Shown here: piece by piece, positions 1 to 9,922 of the stretch
How the letters are laid out: each line of letters starts with the position of its first letter
How positions within the stretch are numbered: the first letter of the stretch is position 1
Source: Deltaproteobacteria bacterium
Lineage (GTDB): Bacteria; Desulfobacterota; Dissulfuribacteria; Dissulfuribacterales; QOAL01
Assembly: GCA_015489315.1 (NCBI GenBank)
Contig: WFZZ01000087.1
Span: forward strand, 1 to 43,034
Direction: 5' to 3'
DNA length: 43,034 nt
The notes under the pieces: model-generated
What the model was told of the DNA's origin: nothing
Seen by the model: the letters and a program-made list of their open reading frames with translations, nothing else
Databases searched by the model: none
Translations under genes and position numbers: made by a program

Positions 1-112
1 CATCGACACCATTTTCCGCCTCTTCTATCCTTTCAAAGGAATTCATCTTCTTAAGGCCGGCCTTAACTATGTTACGCATTGACTTAGAGTCATCTACAAC
101 TAATGCCTTCAT
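1..112 (-). CDS. CheY-like response regulator receiver protein (N-terminus only, runs off window)
   Basis: Reverse strand translates MKALVVDDSKSMRNIVKAGLKKMNSFERIEEAENGVD: receiver-domain start with the DD acidic pair. Confidence 0.85.
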   Translation of the reverse strand, partial: MKALVVDDSKSMRNIVKAGLKKMNSFERIEEAENGVD

Positions 113-279
113 AAAAGTGACCCCTGGAGTTGTGTTTTTTAAAACTTTTCAATGTCTATATCGAAAAATTAGCCAAATTCATTAAGCCTTTATGAGATAA
201 ATTTTTAAAACTCCTTGAGCGGATAAAAAAAATGGGCTAAGACAAGGCAACAAAATTGGAAATGAAAAGGTGAGACCTT

Positions 280-3156
280 ATGGATTATAAAGATACCCTC
301 AATCTTCCAAGGACAAAGTTTCCAATGAAGGCAAATCTGAGTCAGAAAGAACCTCAGATGTTAAAAAAGTGGGAAGAATTTCGTCTTTATGAGAAACTTT
401 TGGAAAAGGGTAAAGATAGAGAAAAGTTTATCCTTCACGATGGGCCTCCCTATGCAAACGGACATTTGCATCTTGGTCATACTGTTAACAAGGTCTTAAA
501 AGACATAATTGTAAAATACCGACTGATGTCAGGGTATCATGCGCCTTACGTCCCTGGATGGGATTGTCATGGACTTCCAATTGAACACAATGTTGAGAAA
601 AAGCTTGGCTCAAAAAAGAGCCAGATGGATAAGCTTGCCATAAGACTGGAATGCAGAAAATACGCTAAAAGATTTGTTGATATACAAAGGGAAGAATTTA
701 AAAGGCTTGGTGTCATAGGAGACTGGGAAAACCCATATCTGACTATGAATTATGATTATGAGGCATCCATTGCTAGGGAATTTTGTAATATTTTTTTAAA
801 GGGGTATGTGGTTAAAAGTACCAAGCCTGTTTATTGGTGCCCGACCTGTGTGACCGCCCTTGCAGAGGCAGAAGTTGAATATGCATCTCATACGTCTCCA
901 TCAATTACAGTAAGATTTCCATGTGGTGACGATTTGAAAGACTGGTTAAAAAGGAATATAAAAAGGGATATCTCTGTTTCAGATTCCTATATCCTGATTT
1001 GGACTACTACTCCCTGGACACTGCCGGCAAATAGGGCCGTTGCCCTTCATCCCGATCTTCCGTATCTTGTTGTAAAGGTGTCCAGGAATGAGCTTAACAG
1101 TTGTGAATCTATTGGCACCAAAGGTGATTATGAATTGTGGATTGTAGCTGAAGGAAGACTTCAGGCCCTTCTTTTAAGTCTTGGTCTTGAGATAACACAG
1201 GTCGAAATCCTATATGAATTTTCTGGATCTGACATCGAAGGGCTTTTGGTAAAGCATCCCTTCATAGATAGATTGAATCCAGTAATAAATGCCGACTACG
1301 TAACCCTTGAAAGTGGAACAGGAATTGTCCACATAGCCCCTGGTCATGGTGCTGAAGACTATGAAAGTAGCAGAAAGTATGATCTAGAAGTCTATTCTCC
1401 TGTTGATGACAGGGGTTTTTTTACAAAAGAGGTCCAGCATTTTTCCGGTGAAAATATATTCAAGGCAAATCCTCTCATAATTAATCATCTAAAAGAAAAG
1501 GGTGCCTTGGTCCATGTTGAAGAATTAAGTCATAGCTATCCTCACTGCTGGCGTTGTAAAAGGCCTGTTATTTTCAGGGCCACAGCCCAGTGGTTCATCT
1601 CTATGGAAAAAAATGACCTTAGAAAAAGAGCTCTGGAGGCCATAGACAATGTAAAATGGATTCCAGCATGGGGAAGAGATAGAATTTATCTCATGGTTGA
1701 GGGGCGTCCTGATTGGTGTATTTCAAGGCAAAGGGCTTGGGGTGTTCCAATAACTGTTTTTATTTGTGAATCCTGTGGGCAACCTAATCTCACTAAAGAG
1801 GTAAGGGATAAAATAATAGAAAATTTTAGGAAAGAAGGGGCAGATTCCTGGTTTTTAAAGCCCGTTTCAGAATTTTTGCCAGAAGGTTTTAGGTGTCAAA
1901 ATTGTGGTGGCTCAGATTTTCAAAAGGAAGAAGACATTCTTGATGTCTGGTTTGATTCAGGCGTAAGTCATGCAGCTGTATTGGAGGAAAGAGACGAGCT
2001 TTCATGGCCAGCAGATATGTATCTTGAAGGCAGTGACCAGCACAGGGGCTGGTTTCAAAGCTCTTTGTTAACAGCTGTTGCCACTAGAAAGAATGCTCCT
2101 TACAGACAGGTTCTTACCCACGGTTTTGTAGTGGATGGCAAGGGGAAAAAGATGTCTAAGTCTGTGGGAAATGTAATTCCTCCTGAAAAGCTCATAAAAA
2201 GATACGGGGCGGAAATTTTAAGGCTTTGGGTAAGTGCTGAAGACTATAGAGATGATATCAAGATTTCAGATGAGATACTTCAAAGGCTTACAGAGGCCTA
2301 TAGAAAGATCAGAAACACGGTGAGATATCTTTTGAGCAATATTTCAGATTTTAATTATGAGACCGACAGGGTGGAATTAAAAGAGCTTGAGCCTATAGAT
2401 AAATGGGCACTTTGGAAGACATCCAAGGTCATGGAAGCCATTCAAAGGGGTTATGATGAATATAGGTTTCACGTGGTATTTCATAAACTTCGAGAGTTTT
2501 GCACTGTTGATCTTAGCGCCCTTTATCTGGATATATTGAAGGACAGGCTTTATTGTGAGCTAAGGGAAGGCCATGCTAGAAGGTCAGCTCAGACTGCCCT
2601 TTATCTAATTTCAAGGGCCCTTATTATAAATATGGCACCAGTATTGTCCTTTACTGCAGACGAGGCTTGGTTTCATCTTACAGGCCAGAACGATGCGTCT
2701 GTTTTTTTTGAAAGCTTTCCTAAATTTCCAGATGGATTGCTAACAAAGGAAGAGGAACAGTTTTGGGAAGCTATTTGGATTATTAGAAATGAAGCGACAA
2801 AGGCACTGGAGCTTGCAAGAAATGAAAAACGAATCGGTCTTGCCCTTGATGCCAAGCTTCTTTTAAAAATTCCAGATAAGCTTGGTTTAAAAAAAGATGA
2901 GACTCTTTCAGAACTTTTAAAGATGGTTACTATAGTTTCACAGCTTGAGATTGTAGATGAATTTGATAAAGAACAGATTGAAGGAGGTCATATCTGGAAT
3001 AGCGAAGATATTAAGGGACTTTCCTGCCTAGTGCTCAAGGCAGAAGGCCAGAAGTGTCAAAGATGTTGGCAATGGAGCACTTATGTGGGTACAGATGAAA
3101 GATTTAATGACGTATGTGAAAGGTGTGCTAGGGTGCTCTCTGACATGAATCTTTAA
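280..3156 (+). CDS. ileS: Isoleucyl-tRNA synthetase
   Basis: 958 aa; class I motifs HDGPPYANGHLHLGHT and KMSKSVGN; C-terminal zinc-finger CQRCW...CERC. Confidence 0.98.
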   Translation: MDYKDTLNLPRTKFPMKANLSQKEPQMLKKWEEFRLYEKLLEKGKDREKFILHDGPPYANGHLHLGHTVNKVLKDIIVKYRLMSGYHAPYVPGWDCHGLPIEHNVEKKLGSKKSQMDKLAIRLECRKYAKRFVDIQREEFKRLGVIGDWENPYLTMNYDYEASIAREFCNIFLKGYVVKSTKPVYWCPTCVTALAEAEVEYASHTSPSITVRFPCGDDLKDWLKRNIKRDISVSDSYILIWTTTPWTLPANRAVALHPDLPYLVVKVSRNELNSCESIGTKGDYELWIVAEGRLQALLLSLGLEITQVEILYEFSGSDIEGLLVKHPFIDRLNPVINADYVTLESGTGIVHIAPGHGAEDYESSRKYDLEVYSPVDDRGFFTKEVQHFSGENIFKANPLIINHLKEKGALVHVEELSHSYPHCWRCKRPVIFRATAQWFISMEKNDLRKRALEAIDNVKWIPAWGRDRIYLMVEGRPDWCISRQRAWGVPITVFICESCGQPNLTKEVRDKIIENFRKEGADSWFLKPVSEFLPEGFRCQNCGGSDFQKEEDILDVWFDSGVSHAAVLEERDELSWPADMYLEGSDQHRGWFQSSLLTAVATRKNAPYRQVLTHGFVVDGKGKKMSKSVGNVIPPEKLIKRYGAEILRLWVSAEDYRDDIKISDEILQRLTEAYRKIRNTVRYLLSNISDFNYETDRVELKELEPIDKWALWKTSKVMEAIQRGYDEYRFHVVFHKLREFCTVDLSALYLDILKDRLYCELREGHARRSAQTALYLISRALIINMAPVLSFTADEAWFHLTGQNDASVFFESFPKFPDGLLTKEEEQFWEAIWIIRNEATKALELARNEKRIGLALDAKLLLKIPDKLGLKKDETLSELLKMVTIVSQLEIVDEFDKEQIEGGHIWNSEDIKGLSCLVLKAEGQKCQRCWQWSTYVGTDERFNDVCERCARVLSDMNL

Positions 3157-3170
3157 AGGGGCATAAAAAG

Positions 3171-3767
3171 GTGGAAGAGACAAGTTTTAGCGACAAGCTT
3201 AGAAAGATTTTTGAACCAATACTCCTTCCAAGTGCCCGTTTTCTTGGGAAACTGGGTCTAACCCCAAACATGCTGTCAATAATAGGGATGTTTGCCTATA
3301 TCTTAGCTGCCATATTGTTGGCCCTTGGGCATCCAGTAGCTTGTGCAGTAGTACTTATTCTTTTTGGTCCGCTGGATGTCCTTGACGGGACGCTGGCAAG
3401 AGACAGCGGTCTTGAAACGGACTATGGCGCTTTTTTGGATGCTACTCTTGATAGATATGAGGAATTTTTTATCTATTGCGGACTCTTATACTACATGATG
3501 GATAGTTTAAAAGACGGGCCTATTTCTGCAGTTTTGGTACTTACTGCCCTTTCTGGTTCTTATTTCGTAAGTTATACAAGGGCCAAGGCAGAGGCCCTAG
3601 GATATGAGTGCAGTGTGGGCATTCTTACAAGATTTGAAAGGATTGTCCTTTTCATTTTTGCCATACTCACAGGTTGGATAAATCCAATCCTTGTCATAAT
3701 TTCTATCTTTTCCTTCATTACTACCATACAGCGAATGGTAGTTGTTGCCAGGCAGGCACGGACGTGA
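3171..3767 (+). CDS. CDP-alcohol phosphatidyltransferase family protein
   Basis: GTG start; CDP-alcohol transferase motif DVLDGTLAR...GAFLDATLDRYEE; multiple TM segments. Confidence 0.88.
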   Translation: MEETSFSDKLRKIFEPILLPSARFLGKLGLTPNMLSIIGMFAYILAAILLALGHPVACAVVLILFGPLDVLDGTLARDSGLETDYGAFLDATLDRYEEFFIYCGLLYYMMDSLKDGPISAVLVLTALSGSYFVSYTRAKAEALGYECSVGILTRFERIVLFIFAILTGWINPILVIISIFSFITTIQRMVVVARQART

Positions 3768-4624
3768 AAAAAGATAAGGGAATCTTTTACGTAGTTGCCA
3801 CTCCTATAGGAAATTTAAAGGATATTAGTTTAAGGGCCATTGAGACATTAAAAAGTTGTTCTATCATTGCTGCTGAAGATACCCGGAGGGCTTCAAAACT
3901 TCTAAATTTTTTAGAAATCCGAGCAAAGATAATAAGCTGCCATGAATACAATGAGTTAAAGCGACTTAATTTCATTCTCGAAACTGTAAATTCAGGAAAA
4001 AATGTTTGTTACCTGACAGATGCTGGCAGTCCTGGCATTTCAGACCCTGGTGCAAAGCTTGTAAGCGCCCTTAGAAGAGAAGGAATAAATATCTTGCCGG
4101 TTCCAGGTCCTTCTGCAGTGTCTTGCGCCTTAAGTGTTAGTGGTATTCGGGCAAACGCCTATTTTTTTGGCGGTTTTTTACCAACAAAGGATAACGAAAA
4201 AAGGCAATTTTTTAAATTCATTAAGGGGATGAATATTCCAGTTGTCATATTTGAGGCTCCTCATAGGCTAAAAGAGTCCCTAAGATTAATGCTTGAACTT
4301 TTGGGTGATATCGAGATTTTTTTTGCTAGGGAGATGACAAAAAGGTTTGAGGAATATCAATTAATTCCTTTGTCAGTCCTTCTAAAAAGTCTGGAGTCAA
4401 AGGAGGTCAAGGGTGAGATAACACTAGTTTTACCCCCAATAAAAACAAATGCTAAAAAAGAAGCTGAAGTCACTGAAGAAATTAAAGAAATTTTGAAGGT
4501 AATTTTAGGTAAGAAAGAAATGGGCACAAAGGCCTTAAGTAAGATGTTTTCAAAGGTCTTTTCCATACCATCTGGGAAGATTTATGAGTTATTGTTGGAG
4601 TTAGAAAGGGAAACTGAAAATTAG
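3764..4624 (+). CDS. rsmI: 16S rRNA (cytidine(1402)-2'-O)-methyltransferase RsmI
   Basis: YVVATPIGNLKDISLRAIETLKS, AEDTRRASKLL, TDAGSPGISDPGAKLV. The ORF track starts at 3674, but the GTG at 3764 (overlapping the previous stop) fits the family N-terminus. Confidence 0.95.
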   Translation: MKKDKGIFYVVATPIGNLKDISLRAIETLKSCSIIAAEDTRRASKLLNFLEIRAKIISCHEYNELKRLNFILETVNSGKNVCYLTDAGSPGISDPGAKLVSALRREGINILPVPGPSAVSCALSVSGIRANAYFFGGFLPTKDNEKRQFFKFIKGMNIPVVIFEAPHRLKESLRLMLELLGDIEIFFAREMTKRFEEYQLIPLSVLLKSLESKEVKGEITLVLPPIKTNAKKEAEVTEEIKEILKVILGKKEMGTKALSKMFSKVFSIPSGKIYELLLELERETEN

Positions 4625-4626
4625 TC

Positions 4627-5373
4627 ATGGATTTTTTTATAATCATACCGGCAAGATATGGTTCAAAGAGGCTTCCTGGGAAACCCCTTCTGGATATTTG
4701 TGGAAAACCAATGATTTTAAGGGTGGTTGAGCGCGCATCCCTTATTCCTGATATAAAAGGTCTCTTTGTCGCAACCGATGATGAAAAAATAAAAGAGGTG
4801 GTGGAAGACGCAGGCTTTAATGCCATTATGACAAGTAGAGAGCATCCTTCTGGCACAGACAGGATTTTTGAGGCTGCCCAAAAGGTTGGCCTTTCAAAGG
4901 AAGATGTTGTAATAAATTGTCAGGGAGATCAGCCGCTTTTAGATATCCTTTCAGTCCAAAAAATGGTTTCTCTTTTTAAAAGAGAAAAGGATTTTTTAAT
5001 GACAACTGTAGCAACGCCTATAAATTTTATTGAAGCCCAGGACCCCAACAGGGTCAAGGTAGTTCTAGATAAGGATTCAAGGGCTCTTTACTTTTCAAGG
5101 TCTCCTATACCCTATGACCGGGACCGGGTTTTTGATCCTAAAGAAAGATGTTATTTGCGACATCTTGGACTTTATTGCTATACCATGGAGCTTTTGGAAA
5201 GATTTGTGTCTTGGCCAGTCGGAAGCCTTGAACAGACAGAAAGGCTTGAGCAGTTAAGGGTGTTGGAAAATGGCTACAAGATTGGGGTTGCCATTATAAA
5301 GAATGCGCCAATTGATGTGGATACCATCGAAGACCTGGAAGCCATAAGGTCCATTTTTAAAAACATGAAATGA
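4627..5373 (+). CDS. kdsB: 3-deoxy-manno-octulosonate cytidylyltransferase (CMP-KDO synthetase)
   Basis: IIPARYGSKRLPGKPL, NCQGDQPLL, RHLGLYCY family motifs. Confidence 0.96.
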   Translation: MDFFIIIPARYGSKRLPGKPLLDICGKPMILRVVERASLIPDIKGLFVATDDEKIKEVVEDAGFNAIMTSREHPSGTDRIFEAAQKVGLSKEDVVINCQGDQPLLDILSVQKMVSLFKREKDFLMTTVATPINFIEAQDPNRVKVVLDKDSRALYFSRSPIPYDRDRVFDPKERCYLRHLGLYCYTMELLERFVSWPVGSLEQTERLEQLRVLENGYKIGVAIIKNAPIDVDTIEDLEAIRSIFKNMK

Positions 5374-5377
5374 CAGA

Positions 5378-6178
5378 TTAGTCTTTTGGGGTTTCCTTTT
5401 TCAATGGAATTTTCTTTCCGAGAAATCTTTTTACAATCTCAGTAGTGTGGGCTGGAAGGTCAGATACAAAAAATTCATGCTGTGCAAAACTACTTGTTGA
5501 AACTCCACCTTCCTTATCTATGTAATTTTTGACAAGTTTTGAAACCTCCTTTGATGGGTCCACAATTTTTATTCTTTTCCCGGCCTTTTCCTTGATGACA
5601 GGCTTTAAAAGAGGATAATGGGTACAGCCAAGGACAAGGGTATCTATTTGTTTTTCTTTTAAAGGTCTTAGATATTTCCTAACAATCATCCTTGTTTCCC
5701 TACTTTTTAGCCAACCTTCTTCCACAAGAGGAACAAGAAGGGGGCATGGCCTTTGAAAGACCTTAGCATCACTTCTTTTTAGCGGAATAAGCCTTTCATA
5801 AATGCCGCTGATAATCGTTGCCCTTGTTCCGATAATGCCTATCTTGCCATTTTTGCTTAATTTACATGCCTCATTTACTGATGGCGTAACCACTTCAAAG
5901 ATAGGATAGTCCAATTTTTCCCTCAAAAAATCAGTTGCACAGCTTGCCGCACTATGACAGGCGATAACAATTATGGATGCCCCTTTTTTAATTAAAAAAT
6001 TTGCGTCTTCAAGGGCATAACGTTTTAATATTTCAGGGCTTTTTGTTCCATAGGGGGTCCTTGCTGTATCACCAAAATATACAATTGGTGCATTAGGTAT
6101 AAGTTTCAAGACTTCTTTTACAACACTAAATCCCCCAACTCCTGAATCAAATATGCCTATCTTTCCAGAAAAAGTCAT
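5378..6178 (-). CDS. murI: Glutamate racemase
   Basis: IGIFDSGVGGFSVVKEV, YFGDTARTPYGTKS, IACHSAAS, LGCTHYPLL. Confidence 0.96.
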   Translation of the reverse strand: MTFSGKIGIFDSGVGGFSVVKEVLKLIPNAPIVYFGDTARTPYGTKSPEILKRYALEDANFLIKKGASIIVIACHSAASCATDFLREKLDYPIFEVVTPSVNEACKLSKNGKIGIIGTRATIISGIYERLIPLKRSDAKVFQRPCPLLVPLVEEGWLKSRETRMIVRKYLRPLKEKQIDTLVLGCTHYPLLKPVIKEKAGKRIKIVDPSKEVSKLVKNYIDKEGGVSTSSFAQHEFFVSDLPAHTTEIVKRFLGKKIPLKKETPKD

Positions 6179-6268
6179 TTAACCAAATTTAAAAACCTCC
6201 CGTTTAATATATGGAAAGGGCTTCATTCTTGTAGTATTAAAAATTAAAAAAGGCAATAGGAGGAAGAG

Positions 6269-7624
6269 GTGGCTACTCAATGTCTAGTATCAAGCTTTGT
6301 TGATGAAATAGAGGAACTAGAAAAGATCAAGACGGAGATAAAGACCCTTGGAAAATGCACGGTTTCATCACCTTTAATAAGAAAAGACTATTCCTGTTTT
6401 GTTGAAGATAGCGATAAGGTCCTTCTTCTAGCCTCAAAAAGAAATATTGAACAATTGGTTAAAGAAGGGCATTTGCCGTCCTTTGAGTTGGCTGGTCCAC
6501 GAAGAAATATCTATTATGACCCTTCAAAGACAAGATGTGCCATAGTTACCTGTGGGGGACTCTGCCCTGGCATTAATGATGTTATCCGTGCCATAGTTAT
6601 GACCCTCTTTTACGGATACGGAGTAAAGACAGTTTTGGGAATTAGATTTGGGTTAAGGGGATTTATACCTGAATATGGTCTTGATGTGATGGATCTAAAT
6701 CCCAACACAGTCGCTAGGATTCATGAATATGGAGGGACAGTTCTCGGCTCTTCCAGGGGGCCTCAGCCAGTTGAGGAGATTGTTAATGCCCTTGAAAGGA
6801 TGAACATCTCAATTCTTTTTACCATAGGTGGAGATGGGACATTTAGGGCCAGCAAAAAGATTGTGGAAGAGATAGAAAAGAGAAATCTGAAGATTGCGGT
6901 TGTGGCAGTTCCAAAGACAATTGATAATGACATCTATCTTGTCACAAAGACCTTTGGATTTGATACTGCAGTGGAGATGGCATGTCAGGCCATAAGGTGT
7001 GCTCATACAGAGGCCATAGGTGCTCCAAATTGTATTGGACTTGTAAAATTAATGGGAAGATATTCGGGTTTTATTGCAGCAGCAGCTTCTTCTGCCCTTA
7101 GAGAAGTAAATTATTGTCTTATCCCTGAAAGTGATTTTGACCTTGAAGGTGAAAAGGGGCTTTTGAGAGAGGTGGAAAAAAGACTGGAAAAAAGGAGCCA
7201 TGCAGTAATAGTTGTTGCCGAAGGAGCGGGTCAAAAGTTTTTTAAAGACCAGCCAAAGGAAAAGGATCTTTCAGGCAATATTAAACTTGGAGATATTGGT
7301 AAATTTTTAAAAGACAAATTTCTTGAATACTTTTCTTCCAAGGGTAAAGAGGTCTTCATTAGATATATTGATCCAAGCTACATCATTAGGAGTGTCCCTG
7401 CCAATGTAGATGACAGTCTTTATTGTGGAAATCTAGGCCAAAATGCAGTCCATGCTGCAATGGCAGGAAAAACAGATATGATGGTGAGCCTTTGGAATGA
7501 CAGATATGTTCATATTCCGTTGGATAGCGCAATTCTTAAGAGGAAACAAGTAAATCTTAAAAGTCGTTTCTGGATGAGTGTCCTAGAATCCACTGGTCAG
7601 CCATCCTTAAAAAATGAAAATTAG
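6269..7624 (+). CDS. 6-phosphofructokinase (long form; GGDG plus PKTIDND signature)
   Basis: GTG start with RBS aggagg; CGGLCPGINDVIRA, IGGDGTFRAS, VPKTIDNDI, LMGRYSGFIA. Confidence 0.92.
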   Translation: MATQCLVSSFVDEIEELEKIKTEIKTLGKCTVSSPLIRKDYSCFVEDSDKVLLLASKRNIEQLVKEGHLPSFELAGPRRNIYYDPSKTRCAIVTCGGLCPGINDVIRAIVMTLFYGYGVKTVLGIRFGLRGFIPEYGLDVMDLNPNTVARIHEYGGTVLGSSRGPQPVEEIVNALERMNISILFTIGGDGTFRASKKIVEEIEKRNLKIAVVAVPKTIDNDIYLVTKTFGFDTAVEMACQAIRCAHTEAIGAPNCIGLVKLMGRYSGFIAAAASSALREVNYCLIPESDFDLEGEKGLLREVEKRLEKRSHAVIVVAEGAGQKFFKDQPKEKDLSGNIKLGDIGKFLKDKFLEYFSSKGKEVFIRYIDPSYIIRSVPANVDDSLYCGNLGQNAVHAAMAGKTDMMVSLWNDRYVHIPLDSAILKRKQVNLKSRFWMSVLESTGQPSLKNEN

Positions 7625-7633
7625 GGGGTAGTT

Positions 7634-9922
7634 ATGAATAGATCATTTATCAAAAGGATTTTTAGTTATTATTTTGTGCTCTATTTCCTTTGTTTTTTTT
7701 GTACCCTTGCAAGTTGCTCATCACCTGAAGAACAAAAGGCAGAACATTATAAACGAGGGATGGAGTATGTAAAAAAGAACGATTTTAGGTCAGCAAGGAT
7801 TGAGTTTAAAAACGTTGTTCAAATCGATCCAAAATATGGACCTGGTCACTATCAGCTTGCCCTTGCCGATCTGAAAATAGGCAATTTCGGAGAAGCCTTA
7901 TCTGAATTGAGAAAGACAGTAGATGTTGATCCAAAAAACAGGGATGCAAGAATTAAGCTAATTCAGATTTTACTTCTTGCAGAAAAATATGAAGAGGCCC
8001 AGAAGCACATAGATTATCTTCTAAAAGAAAAGCCAAAAGATGTTGAAGCGCTGATCTTAAAATCTGTTTTATTTACAAAACAAAAAAAGCTTTCTGACGC
8101 CTTAAAGGTTCTTGAAGAGGCCAGAAAATTAGACCCCCAAAATAGAAAGGTCTTTTTAAGTACAGCAAACATCTTAACCCAGCAGAAAAAATTCAAAGAG
8201 GCAGAAAAGCTATTAAAAAAAGCACTTTCAGTGAGCAAAACTCCAAAGGAGAAGATACAAGTCCAGCTAATGTTGGCAGGTGTTTTGGAAGTTCAGGGGA
8301 AGTTTGATGAGGCAAAGGCCACTTTGAAAGATGCAGCTAAAAAGGATGTAGGAGCTGCAATGGCCCTTGTAAAGTTTTACTTTAGGCACAAGTATAAGGG
8401 TGAAGCAGATAAGCTCTTGGATGATATTATTAAGAAAAATCCAAAATATGTTCCTGCCTATGTAGCGAAATCAGACCTTTTGACCTTCGAGAATAGACCA
8501 AAGGATGCCCTAAAATATTTGAAAAAGGCCCATGAGCTTTCACAAAAGGATCTCAATATTACGGCCAAGCTTGCCCTTATGAATTTAAATCTGAATAATA
8601 TAAAAGAGGCCAAGAGGCTTTCAAACAAGGTATTAAAAAAGGCGCCAGAGCATCCAGTTGCACTTCTTGTAAGAGGTCGTCTTGCACTTCTTGATAGAAA
8701 ATTTAAGGAAGCCTTGGATGATCTTTCCAAGGTAATAAAAAAGAATCCCAAGGATCCCCAAACCTTGTATTTTAGAGCATTGGCATACCTGGGAGTTGGA
8801 AAGATCAAAAGTGCAGAAGAAGATCTTGTTTCTTGCACGGTTGAAGCCCCAACCTTCTTAAAGGCTCGGTTACTTCTTGCAGATGTTTATCTTCGTGAAA
8901 GAAAGATAGATGATTGTCTCTTTCAGTTGAATTTTCTCAAAAAGAGGATTGGAGATGAGCCACAGGTTTTAAGGCTTCATGCCGCCTGTATGATGAATAA
9001 GAGAAAGTTTAAAGAGGCAATCGATGACCTAAATAGACTCCTTAAAAAGGTTCCTGACGACCTCAATGCCAAATATATGTTGGCAAGGGCCCTTTTTGCC
9101 ACGAAGGAAAAGGATAAATCAATTAAGATTCTTAAAGAGATAATCGAAAAGGATTCAAATTATATTCCAGCAGTTTACAGTTTAGTTGGCATTTATTTAA
9201 GAGATGGAAAATATCAAGAGGCCCTTGATATAGTGAAGGAACTTGAAAAAAAGAATCCTAAAAATGCAATTTATCCAACCATTGAAGGCCGCATTTATTT
9301 GGCAACAAAAAAGCTAGATGCGGCCGAGGAAGCCTTTAAAAGGGCACTTTCTTTAAATGATAACTTGATTACCCCTTATGTGGCCCTAGCAAGAATATAT
9401 GTAAAGACAGGAAAGGCAAACGATGCCATATCTGAATACGAAAAGCTTATAAAAAAACGTCCTAATTTTGCCATGGCCTATATGGCAATCGCATCAATTT
9501 ACCAGCAACTTGGTAAAACTAAGGATGCAGAAAAGACATATAGAAAACTTCTTGAGATTAGGCCAAAGTTTGCCCCTGCTGCAAATAACTTGGCATGGAT
9601 TCTTGCCGAAAAAAATAATCTTGAAGAGGCCTTTATTTGGATACAAAAGGCCAAGGAAGTGGCACCAGAGGAGCCTTTTATCTTAGATACATCTGGTTGG
9701 ATACAGGTAAAGAAAGGCAATTATGACCTTGCAGTAGCTGATCTATCTTTGGCACTTAAGAAAACGCCAAATCAGCCAACCATTAATTATCATATGGCTA
9801 TTGCAATGAAGGGATTGGGTAAAAAGAATGAAGCCAAGAGATATTTAAAGGTTGCACTTGAATCCAAGGAACAATTTCCAGAAAAGGAGGATGCTGAAAG
9901 GCTCTTAAAAGAGCTCAAATGA
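7634..9922 (+). CDS. TPR-repeat lipoprotein (PrsT-like architecture)
   Basis: Signal peptide with lipobox LASC; long run of TPR repeats over ~700 aa. Confidence 0.85.
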   Translation: MNRSFIKRIFSYYFVLYFLCFFCTLASCSSPEEQKAEHYKRGMEYVKKNDFRSARIEFKNVVQIDPKYGPGHYQLALADLKIGNFGEALSELRKTVDVDPKNRDARIKLIQILLLAEKYEEAQKHIDYLLKEKPKDVEALILKSVLFTKQKKLSDALKVLEEARKLDPQNRKVFLSTANILTQQKKFKEAEKLLKKALSVSKTPKEKIQVQLMLAGVLEVQGKFDEAKATLKDAAKKDVGAAMALVKFYFRHKYKGEADKLLDDIIKKNPKYVPAYVAKSDLLTFENRPKDALKYLKKAHELSQKDLNITAKLALMNLNLNNIKEAKRLSNKVLKKAPEHPVALLVRGRLALLDRKFKEALDDLSKVIKKNPKDPQTLYFRALAYLGVGKIKSAEEDLVSCTVEAPTFLKARLLLADVYLRERKIDDCLFQLNFLKKRIGDEPQVLRLHAACMMNKRKFKEAIDDLNRLLKKVPDDLNAKYMLARALFATKEKDKSIKILKEIIEKDSNYIPAVYSLVGIYLRDGKYQEALDIVKELEKKNPKNAIYPTIEGRIYLATKKLDAAEEAFKRALSLNDNLITPYVALARIYVKTGKANDAISEYEKLIKKRPNFAMAYMAIASIYQQLGKTKDAEKTYRKLLEIRPKFAPAANNLAWILAEKNNLEEAFIWIQKAKEVAPEEPFILDTSGWIQVKKGNYDLAVADLSLALKKTPNQPTINYHMAIAMKGLGKKNEAKRYLKVALESKEQFPEKEDAERLLKELK

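Noticed and set aside
3674-3763. ORF-track N-terminal extension of rsmI
   Set aside because: It overlaps the preceding gene out of frame, and the RsmI family starts near the GTG at 3764.
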